Part shown: one piece after another, positions 35,767-47,700 of the stretch
Layout: each line of letters begins with the position of its first letter
Position numbering within the stretch: the stretch's first letter is position 1
Assembly (NCBI GenBank): GCA_903813345.2
Contig: CAIIXF020000005.1
Location: forward strand, 7,445,375 to 7,509,374
Direction of reading: 5' to 3'
DNA: 64,000 nt
From: Owenia fusiformis
Lineage: Eukaryota; Annelida; Polychaeta; Sabellida; Oweniidae
Position numbers and translations under genes: made by a program
Notes under the pieces: model-generated
Seen by the model: only the letters and a program-made list of their open reading frames with translations
What the model was told of the DNA's origin: nothing
The model's database searches: none

Positions 35767-38700
35767 TCATCCTGGCTTTTTCTTGTGTTTGATGTCCATT
35801 GGTATTGACTTCGCCTTGAATTTTCCTCGTCCTAATTTCTTGTATGCAGGTCGAACTGTCATAGAGTGTCCATGTTTCTTACTTGAGTTATGTTGTCTGC
35901 CTTTTCCTGCACGAGATGCTGCAGGTTTTTCTCCCTGGAATGTGTCCAAAGAGTGTTATTTCAATAATTTTTCTTTGAAATCACATTGAGGAATGGTCTA
36001 AATGTCAAAGGTGTTTTTATTCAGGGGAGGGGTGGGTAGGGTTTGGGTTAAACCATATAAATCAACTTTGTTTTCCCGTAACATCTGAACTATAGTGGCA
36101 CAAATGTTCAACTTCTGTAACTGCTTAGAAGTATTTTCTATGAAGTTATGACAGGGGTGTTTTATGCATTTTACCATAAACTGACTATCCAAGGACCTCA
36201 AACATAAGGTTGTATTATATCTCAAAATAGGGAGACATTGAAGAACTTTTCAATTGTTTAATGAAGTACCTTTGATCCAAGTTCAGGAAAGTCATCATGT
36301 TCAAACAGGAATTCTTCCGATTTGTCATAGCAGTTGTTTCTGAAAAACACATACAGGGTGATCACTAAGTTCTGGGAATTTATCTGTCATTTCATTATTT
36401 TTCAACCAATCTACTTGAAAGTTTCAAGGTAAATGGAGAATGTAATTTTCGGTTGAATGAAACAGTCTCATTGTCATATGATGTCACAATGGATACTTAT
36501 TGTTACTATAGCAACATGACAAATGGCGTAGCGGGCCAAGCAAAACTTGAATTCATTTTTATTTTACTTGATCCAAAAGTATGGTGAATTAATACCTATT
36601 TGGTGGACAAATTTCTGTGATTTTTTATGTTTTCAAATATTTCTAACTTTAGTTTCTAAAGTAACATCTGTATTGTGATATAAGAGTGTTCTTTGCTCAA
36701 ATTTTCTTATCATTGGTCAGACTCTCAAAGTCACAATCATGACTCAAAATAGCAGGGAGTTATCTTCCATTATGACTATGCTTCTTCACACTCCTCAAAT
36801 TGCCCATACTAGTCTTGAAGAATTTAGGTTCACACAAGTTGTTCATGCCCCATATTCACCATATAATGTTCACCAGATGAACCACCATTAGGTTCACGAA
36901 ATTTGACTGTTAAAAGCATCATATGAGAGATCATCATAAGTTTGGTTCCGTTGAGGGACTGATCTCAACAGCTTAAGCAATTTTTCAAGGGATACCAAGG
37001 GGAGGACTGGAAAGCAACTTTATGGACTAGGTTTGACAACAATACATGGGCGTCCAGGCCTATGGAAATTATTATAAATGAAATGATCCTCCCAGCGATG
37101 AAGAATACTTCTGAATAAATGACTTCAAGAGTACTGTTCTGCCTCTAGTACAATAATTTTGAACCAACCATCTAGGCAAGATGAATATATTTTAGCAGGA
37201 TATTTTCAAATTAACGTCAGTCAAAAATTGCTGACCCGCGGAACAGTTTTACTTTTTTTATAATAACAATAAAATAAATTGTAAAAGTGATATGTATATG
37301 AAACATTATCTGTCAATTCAGAATTATACAATGTACATTTGCTGGAAGTTTTAATTGAATTGGTTGAAAAATATTGAAATGACAGACCAATTCCCAGAAC
37401 TTAGTGATCACCCTGTATTTATATTGCACTGTACTGTTTAGGAAATATGGATGCCATTTGAATTCAATGGCCACATTGGGAACCTGTCTTCAGGCACCAG
37501 GCTATAAAATTTGGACCAAACAACAAATTAACAGCTGCTCTGTATTTAATTATGGATTTTATCTTTATGACTTGTATGTTTGAAATCAAAATATTCCTAC
37601 ACTGAGCAAGGAAAATGAACTGGAATATGTGGTATTGGTCATACAGATGAAAAAACGAAGAGGTTGATGAACAGCCAACTTCATTAAATCCCTTTTTTCA
37701 AGTAGGATAATAATGACATTATACGAGACCCTTGATAAAAACTTACCCTCCATGGTAGCCATGCAAGAAAGGACATGTGATGCCTTTGAAGCACTCTCCC
37801 TCCTCCCAGAACCTACAGGTGATTGTGGAGAGATCATGGGTGAACTTACAGTCAGTTCTCCTACACTGGCCCTCTAAGAAGAAACTGCATGGTTTTCTTG
37901 GATTTCCTGAAACACAAAAATCAAGGCTTATGGTTTTTACTATGATTGCAATATAATAGTGTTCAATGCGATATCAACAACCATCATTGATATTTATGAA
38001 TTTTGTCCCTTTTGGAGAAACAAGGGCATGGATCAGAAATTAGAGCCAGTGAATGATATTACTAGTATTATGATTACCATTTACCAAGGCATTGAATGAA
38101 TCAATTTTGTTACATACCTGGCCTTTCTCCTTTTCGTTTCGGTGTCTGAACCTGGAATTCTTCATCAGCAGCTAACCATTGTTCTTCTAGTTCTGTAGAG
38201 TAGAGGGCTTGATTGTGGAGTCCACCAGGGCAATCAGTGGAGTAGAGGGCTTGATTGTGGTCTTGAGTCTGGGAATCTGTAGAGTAGAGGGCTTGATTGT
38301 GGTCTTGAGTCTGGGAATCTGTAGAGTAGAGGGCTTGGTTGTGGGCTTGAGTCTGGGAATCTGTAGAATAGAGGGCTTGATTGTGGGCAGGGTCATCCAT
38401 AGAGTAGAGAGCTTGATTGTGGTCTTGAGTTTGGGCATCTGTAGAGTAGAGGGCTTGGTTGTGGGCTTGAGTTTGGGCATCTGTAGAGTAGAGGGCTTGG
38501 TTATGGGGTTGAGTTTGGGCATCTGTAGAGTAGAGGGCTTGGTTATGGGGTTGAGTTTGGGCATCTCTAGAGTAGAGGGCTTGGTTGTAAGGTTGAGTTT
38601 GAACTTCTGTAGAGTAGGTGTCTTGGTTGTGGGGTGGGCCAGGGCCATCAGTGGGGAACATCTGCAATACAACCAGAAAACCACATCAAATTTACCATAA

Positions 38701-41700
38701 ATCATTATCACAATAGGAAACTGACACATCTTGATTTTACACTTAATATTTATTAACTAAAATGAAATTGCTGACTCAAATTAGATTAAACTTGAATAGT
38801 TTCATTACACATAGAACTCTATGCAATATTCTTCTTAGTATGTTTATTTTAGATGAGGTAACTCAAAAAGATGCATTTGAACTCTGAATATATATCAGAA
38901 CACTTCAATAATTTGGACACCCCTCAATGTGAACACTTTTTCCCAGTCCTAATTTTGTTATCTTCCATTGACTCACATATTAAGAAACATTGAAATGTGA
39001 ACACCTCCTAATATGAACACTTTTGGTGCTCCTAATGGCATTCAAATAAGACAGGGTTTACTGTGTGTTTAATGTTTGTCCATGGATGGGATAATAATAC
39101 TTGTACTTACCATTGCATTGAAGTCCACATTACAGTCCACAAAGACATCATCATCTAACTGGATTTGAGCTGATCTCTGTTGTAGACTAGTGGCTGTATT
39201 TGGCCATACATCAACTGAATGAATATGAGCTGGATATTTAGTATCTTGGTTTGTTTGCTCAATAGACTGCCCAAGCTCCCAGGCTGATTGGACTATTTTT
39301 ACCGGTTCATGGATTGACGTATAGCTATCCAATGTGGGAATGTCCGTTTGTGAGTTACTATCAGAGTGAGAATTCGACCAATGTTTCTTCACCATGCTGC
39401 TAGATTTCGGTATATTTTGAGCTTGGGTTTTCATCCAAGTGTTTTTCAACTTGGTGGCTTCATGAAGAGAAGCTTGAGCAGGTTTGTTCCATGTTCGATC
39501 ATGGGGAGAAGTTGATGGTTTGTTCCCCCACAGGGTCACATCAGTATTGTCATTCAGATCAGTAGTGCTCCACAAGTTCAGGGGTTCATCAGAAGTAAAC
39601 AGGGACTGCTGCAATAAGAGAGCATCTGTGGCAATTTCATCTTCACCGTGACTCCACTTACGTTTCGGGGCTTCAGAAACCATCACAGAGGGACTTTCAT
39701 AATTCCGATTAGAGATGTGTGTTAAAGGGCTAGCGGGCTGTGGAATTGGGCTAGTCCCGGTATCAACAGCTTCAAGGCTTCCAGCCCCTGTTATCATGAA
39801 CTCATTTTCCCCCATACTCCACATTAATTTACAGGATTGGTAACTATTTGGTTGAGAATGTTCCCTGATTTGCGACGCTGGATTTTCTGTACAAGTTTCT
39901 CCCAGAGATGAGCTAAGATTGTCTATAGAGTCCCATTTTGAGACACTTCCAGATTCATTCATTCGTCTCCATATATTTACATTACTGCCTGCTTTCACGT
40001 TTGATTGGTCACTACAGTCCAAACACTTATTCTCCCAAATATCATGCAGCTGTACATTTTCGAGTAAATTTTTCCCATTAATGTCATCAATATGAATGGA
40101 CTCCCCCAGAGGGCTCTGGGTGTCCACTGTTTGTAATACTGTTTGTTGGTTGCTATCACAAGTTGGGCCAGGCTCATCAGTAGTAGAATCTGACCAGTTT
40201 CGTAACTTTAGCGCATTGTTGTAAAGATTTTCAACATTTTGAGGCGAATCAGATAAAGGCTGAATTACACTCAGAACAATTTCTTCTGATGTTTCGTAAC
40301 ACTGTTCCTCATCCAAAGATTGACTAGATTTTCTACTGTTCATATTTTTATACAATGCCTTATTTGCATTCTCCACAATCAGTTCAGCGCGTCTTTTCGC
40401 CTCAACATCAAGATTATAACCAGATTCAGCTTTCTTTGGAGAATTACTCGTCTGTATGGATTTACTCAAAGGCTCATCCTTCACACGAAATTTTGGTATA
40501 AACGCACGCTTGATTGTGTTTGTTTCTGATCCTTGATATAATTGGTATCCATCTTCACATTCATCATCTAACTCGAGACTTTCTTCTCTCGTCTGTGGGC
40601 TATCTGCAGGAGGGGTCTTGATTGGTCGGAAATGAGTCTCTGGGGAGAATAACAAACTGTCAGTCTTGGTCACTTGTAAATTCTGTTCAGGTGTGCAAGG
40701 CCTCACAGGAGGCTGGGACTGAGCTGGGGCAATCTGGGAAGGGACTGGTGGTGCTGTGGATGTGAATGCATAGTTCTGGTGGCCTCCTAGCAAACACAGC
40801 TCTCCTTGGTGTTGATATACGATCACAGGTTCACTATGGACATGACTTAACTTGCCTGGGATCTGGTTGTGAAATGCAGAGTTTTCAGAATGAAGGAATT
40901 GATCTTTGCAACTTTTTGTACTTGGATCAACATCTTTACTGCAAACTGCTCTAGGGGTCGATGGATTATGTGTGTCCACACTCTCCAATGAGATACTCCT
41001 CCTTCGCAGAGCCCTGGGCTTGGGGAAATGAAGCTGAACAGAGGGCCAAGAAAGATCATGGGGATCAAGAAACTGTGTCCCAACAGTTTCAGTGAAGGAA
41101 TTCACATCCCATATATTTTCATAGGACAATGTAAGGAAGTTTCCATATACTCCTCCCTGTATGAAATCCCTGGGTAGAACCTGTGGACTATTTGGGAAAA
41201 ATGCCGGGGTAATTCCAGTCATATTGTCAAAATCAAGCCTTCTCTGAGCATTTACATCCCATAGCCTGTATAAGCCTTTGCCCAGGTTCTTCAAAGGGGA
41301 GGCACTGATTTCAAGATTCCGTAGTGGTGAGACATTCATACTGTTGAGGCTTTTGAAAGGAGAGGGACCAATGACAATGTTCTTCCATGGTGAGGCTCCA
41401 ATGTTTCCAACCATTGTAACATGCTGGGTATCAGTTGCATAGGGATTTTTAGATGTTTCATATGCCCAAATCTCATTTCCAAATCCTGCTATGAATCTGT
41501 ATGGGGAATAGAAAGTGTTACCCCTATTTGCGTTGAAAGGGCTTGCATGAATGGTGGAAGTGGACCATATAGGTGGCCATGTTGTTGACTTGTGGTCCAT
41601 ACCCCAGATTGGGTCACATAGGAAGAGAGCAGAGGAAATAGTGTGCCCATCATGTGTTGTGAACCCATTGAATCTCTGGTACAATGGACTATCATATTCA

Positions 41701-44700
41701 TTAGTTTTCCAGATTTCAAACAGCATCTGTTGAAGATTTATTGGATTGATGGTATTCTTCTGATCATCCATAATTTCCTTACTATGTTTATTATCCTTAT
41801 TTTGTTCCACACGTTGCTCAGCTGCCATAGCCATGAGTGAGTCACTAGTTGACACAGTGGATATGGATTCTGAATCCTGGCCCCAGATTTCTGCTAACTG
41901 ACTGAAACATTTATCCATCAGAATAGCCTTTCCAGGTCTATCATTTATGACATTATCATACTCTTCGAATCTATCAACATCAGCCTCATCCCACAGAGCA
42001 GCTAGAGACTCAAAGCTTTTATCTGATGACATTTCACTAGCTGTCTTATCAGCAAGCTCCTGTTGCGATGTCTTCATACTGGGGGCATTACTACTACTTG
42101 TTCTGGACTTCACACATGGGACACTACTTCTACCAGTATCACCTTTCTCATTTAAAAGCTCTTCTACAACAGAACCAACACTGGAACAATCTGAATGAAT
42201 CTTAACAAGCTGATCGGATCCAACATCTTCCTGATCTGAAGTAATATTCAAAGCTTTCTGAAGATCTTCATTGATTTCATTCAGCAACTCCTCAATTACA
42301 GACTCCGTGCTGGCCTCCATGGATGCAACAGTGAATGGAACATCAGCTAGTTTGGTTGCACTACTGGGATTTAGCAATTCAGTTGATATGTTAGGTACAA
42401 CACTGGTGTCTAGAGCCAGTTCATCAGATGGAGTTGAACTTTGAGATTTCACAGAGAAATCTATATCAGAGTCAGATTCAGCCTCTGGGTCTATTACAGG
42501 GTGATCAGGTGGTTGTATCGTAATAGTATCAGATGCTTGATCTTTAAGTAAGACACAGCTATGGCTCATGACTGTTTCTTTATTCTGGACATTGTCAGGT
42601 TTTATCCACACAGCTGATATTGAGTCACTACTTTTTTCTTTCTTCATTTTAAATTGGGTACCAGGGGTTTCATGTTGTATTCCAGGGGTTTCAAGTTGAA
42701 CTCCAAGGCTTTCTGTGTTTGCTACATGTGCCTTGTTGGGAAATGTCTGAGCCATTGAAAGACTAGATGGGCATGACATTGATACAGATTGAAATGGGAT
42801 ATCAGCAACTCCTGTGGGTAAAAATGGATCATCGTCATCTTCAAATAGTTGTTCAATATCTGCAATTGCCTTCTCCATTAAATGATCCTTTTTTGTTTGG
42901 CCAGGAAAAATAAAATGGTTATCAAATGTCGTTTGTTCCTTTTCTTGGACGTTATTTGCACATTGGGAGAACTTGATGGGAACTGCCCGTGGTGTGGCTT
43001 CCGCATCTTCCCCAGGTTGTAGTGTGTGTAGAACCTCAGGAGATTTCAAGCTTGCATCAATGGTGTTGTTATTGAGTTTCCACAAGGTGGAGACATTACT
43101 CTCTTGTTTAGGCGTCACTTCATCCTCCTCATCATCAACATCTTTATCACTGCTACTGTTATCTGGTTCAATGTTAAACTGTACAAGATGTGGTATTGCA
43201 GGTTGTTCTTTCGCAATTACTCTTGTGGGACCACTAGCTTTTGTAGGTGTTGGATAGTCACCATCATTGAAAAGCGCATCATCCTCAGCTTCCCGCTCTA
43301 TTTCAATGAGGGCAAGTTGACGAGGGGTGCCTTCAGTTGTATCACTTTCGTTGCTGAACAATCTAAGGAGCCTTGAAGACTTGATAGTGCTATCACTGCT
43401 CACACTACATGACTTCTCTATAGAGGAAGGTGCAGTTAGCATGAAAGGTTCCATATCTTGTTCACTATGAAAGCTTGTCATAGGAGAAATAGGGTCCTCG
43501 GATGTTGGAGAAATCCCTAGGTAGAAGTTGGAGTGATTCAACAGTGGCACATAGAACTTAGTTTGCCCCGACACAGGGGATGATGGTTCAGAGTACCCTA
43601 GTCCCCAGAGCTCCTGTAGTGAATGAGAGCTCTCAGAACCTGGGCTGCTACATCTGGTTGAGTTGCTAAACAGCTTCATCAAACGTGAACTATTCGTTCC
43701 ATGTGCTTTACTATCAACATCCAGGAATCCTGTATCATTGTTCAGCATTAGTGCACATGCACCCAGTTCCAAAGAATCGTCAAACTCCCCAGACTCTTCA
43801 TCATCTATAATCGCAAGGATATCCTCAGTGATATGCTCAGATGGATCCTTCTCTGAGTCACCCCCTGTGCTGCTCTGTCTATGGTACAACCTTTCACCAG
43901 GGATGGGAGAACTGCATTCAAACACATCAAATGGTTCGGTATACCATGTAACATCTTCACTAGGGTTGCTCTCACCTGCGCTCCAGGTTCTGTTCAACAG
44001 TAGCAGGGGGTTGTGATCATCGTCATAGAATTTACTACTGATTGGCACAGACCGAAATTTGACAGTTCGTAAACGATGATGAGCTTCATATGCAACCTCT
44101 GGACTTTCAGCTCTGGATTCTGGAGAAGTACGCACTTTGCGCCTGGTTCGACTGTTGTCACTGGGTACAGGCTGCCTCCTAGAGCCTCTACTCTCAGCCC
44201 AATGGGGCAGAACCTTGGTACTTGGTAGGATGAAGCTAGGTTCACACTGGGGCCAACTCTTAGTACGAGATGGTGGATGACGACCTGAAGAATGACTCCT
44301 TTCCAAGTAAACACGCTCTGATTTTCCGGCTTTGGGAGGTTGTCTTGTGGTACCTCCTGCTCCTCCACTGTCCCTGTTCCTGACCCTATCAGAGTGGTGC
44401 CTTCTAGAATACTTCCTTGAGTCATAGGACTCATCGCTGTTCTGATGACTCTTCTTCCTCCTGCGGACTACTCTAGGGCTCACTTCTCTGGATGATGATA
44501 CAGACTTCGAACTACTAGTATATGGGCTCTTCTCCCTTGTGGACATCTTCCCCCCTCGTCTCACATCCTTCCTATCTCCTTTGGTTGGTTTACTAGGTGT
44601 ACTGGAACCTGATTTGGGGCTAACATCTCTTGAGATATCAGATTTGGGAGTAGTAGGGGCAGATTTGTCTCCAACAATTACGTTATCATACGGACTTAGA

Positions 44701-47700
44701 TCACGATCAGCTCCAGATTTAGTGAAGAGTTGTTTAGAGGTTCGTCGCCAAACAGTAGGGGCAGTTTGCTGTAGAGGAGGGATAGGGGGAGGTAGAGGGG
44801 GCTGGGGAGTCCCACCATTCTCACCATCACTTAAGGCAGGAAATGCAGCATAATACCTAAAACATAAGCAGTCAAATAATGTACAAATTATGCACTATGT
44901 TGTGCATACAAGATAACATGACTATATCTTCAACAGTTTTGTTGGTTGATGAAGTAATATAGGTGTGCTTTTCATATGTAACCTTCGCACATAAGGTTTA
45001 AATCAAATGCCATCCTGTTGGTAATTAACAGTTTATTTTTTATACAAACTGGCAGGAAGTTTAATATGAAAAAGAGGAATATAAACAGCACTGCAATATT
45101 AGACAGCATTTTGATTTTTGGTGTTACCTTTCAGCAGGATCATCTGGAGAGGTTGATAGTACACTGTCACTGCCCTCACTGAGATCTGCCTGACAAGGAC
45201 TCACTACACTCACTGAAATAACAAGTGTAATAATGTTGATAGTACACTGTCACTGCCCTCACTGAGATCTGCCTGACAAGGACTCACTACACTCACTGAA
45301 ATAACAAGTGTGATAATGTTGATAGTACACTGTCACTGCCCTCACTGAGATCTGCCCCACAAGGACTCACTACACTCACTGAAATAATAAGTGTAATAAT
45401 GTTGATAGTACACTGTCACTGCCCTCACTGAGATCTGCCTGACAAGGACTAACTACACTCACTGAAATAATAAGTGTAATAATGTTGATAGTACACTGTC
45501 ACTGCCCTCACTGAGATCTGCCTGACAAGGACTCACTACACTCACTGAAATAATAAGTGTAATAATGTTGATAGTACACTGTCACTGCCCTCACTGAGGT
45601 CTGCCTGACAAGGACTCACTACACTCACTGAAATAATAAGTGTAATAATGTTGATAGTACACTGTCACTGCCCTCACTGAGATCTGCCCCACAAGGACTC
45701 ACTACACTCACTGAAATAATAAGTGTAATAATGTTGATAGTAAACTGTCACTGCCCTCACTGAGATCTGCCTGACAAGGACTCACTACACTCACTGAAAT
45801 AACAAGTGTAATAATGTTGATAGTAAACTGTCACTGCCCTCACTGAGATCTGCCCCACAAGGACTCACTACACTCACTGAAATAATAAGTGTAATAATGT
45901 TGATAGTACACTGTCACTGCCCTCACTGAGATCTGCCTGACAAGGACTAACTACACTCACTGAAATAACAAGTGTAATAATGTTGATAGTACACTGTCAC
46001 TGCCCTCACTGAGATCTGCCTGACAAGGACTCACTACACTCACTGAAATAATAAGTGTAATAATGTTGATAGTACACTGTCACTGCCCTCACTGAGATCT
46101 GCCTGACAAGGACTAACTACACTCACTGAAATAATAAGTGTAATAATGTTGATAGTACACTGTCACTGCCCTCACTGAGATCTGCCTGACAAGGACTCAC
46201 TACACTCACTGAAATAACAAGTGTAATAATGTTGATAGTAAACTGTCACTGCCCTCACTGAGATCTGCCCCACAAGGACTCACTACACTCACTGAAATAA
46301 TAAGTGTAATAATGTTGATAGTACACTGTCACTGCCCTCACTGAGATCTGCCTGACAAGGACTAACTACACTCACTGAAATAACAAGTGTAATAATGTTG
46401 ATAGTACACTGTCACTGCCCTCACTGAGATCTGCCTGACAAGGACTCACTACACTCACTGAAATAATAAGTGTAATAATGTTGATAGTACACTGTCACTG
46501 CCCTCACTGAGATCTGCCTGACAAGGACTCACTACACTCACTGAAATAACAAGTGTAATAATGTTGATAGTACACTGTCACTGCCCTCACTGAGATCTGC
46601 CTGACAAGGACTCACTACACTCACTGAAATAATAAGTGTAATAATGTTGATAGTACACTGTCACTGCCCTCACTGAGATCTGCCTGACAAGGACTCACTA
46701 CACTCACTGAAATAACAAGTGTAATAATGTTGATAGTACACTGTCACTGCCCTCACTGAGATCTGCCTGACAAGGACTCACTACACTCACTGAAATAATA
46801 AGTGTAATAATGTTGATAGTACACTGTCACTGCCCTCACTGAGATCTGCCTGACAAGGACTAACTACACTCACTGAAATAATAAGTGTAATAATGTTGAT
46901 AGTACACTGTCACTGCCCTCACTGAGATCTGCCTGACAAGGACTCACTACACTCACTGAAATAATAAGTGTAATAATGTTGATAGTACACTGTCACTGCC
47001 CTCACTGAGATCTGCCTGACAAGGACTCACTACACTCACTGAAATAACAAGTGTAATAATGTTGATAGTACACTGTCACTGCCCTCACTGAGATCTGCCT
47101 GACAAGGACTCACTACACTCACTGAAATAATAAGTGTAATAATGTTGATAGTACACTGTCACTGCCCTCACTGAGATCTGCCTGACAAGGACTCACTACA
47201 CTCACTGAAATAACAAGTGTAATAATGTTGATAGTACACTGTCACTGCCCTCACTGAGATCTGCCTGACAAGGACTCACTACACTCACTGAAATAATAAG
47301 TGTAATAATGTTGATAGTACACTGTCACTGCCCTCACTGAGATCTGCCTGACAAGGACTAACTACACTCACTGAAATAACAAGTGTAATAATGTTGATAG
47401 TACACTGTCACTGCCCTCACTGAGATCTGCCTGACAAGGACTCACTACACTCACTGAAATAATAAGTGTAATAATGTTGATAGTACACTGTCACTGCCCT
47501 CACTGAGATCTGCCTGACAAGGACTCACTACACTCACTGAAATAACAAGTGTAATAATGTTGATAGTACACTGTCACTGCCCTCACTGAGATCTGCCTGA
47601 CAAGGACTCACTACACTCACTGAAATAACAAGTGTAATAATGTTGATAGTACACTGTCACTGCCCTCACTGAGATCTGCCTGACAAGGACTCACTACACT

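Noticed and set aside
38209-38700. 163- and 180-codon ORFs overlapping the 14-residue repeat in other frames
   Set aside because: Shadows of the real exon: the 42-bp unit is open in several frames because its length is a multiple of three.
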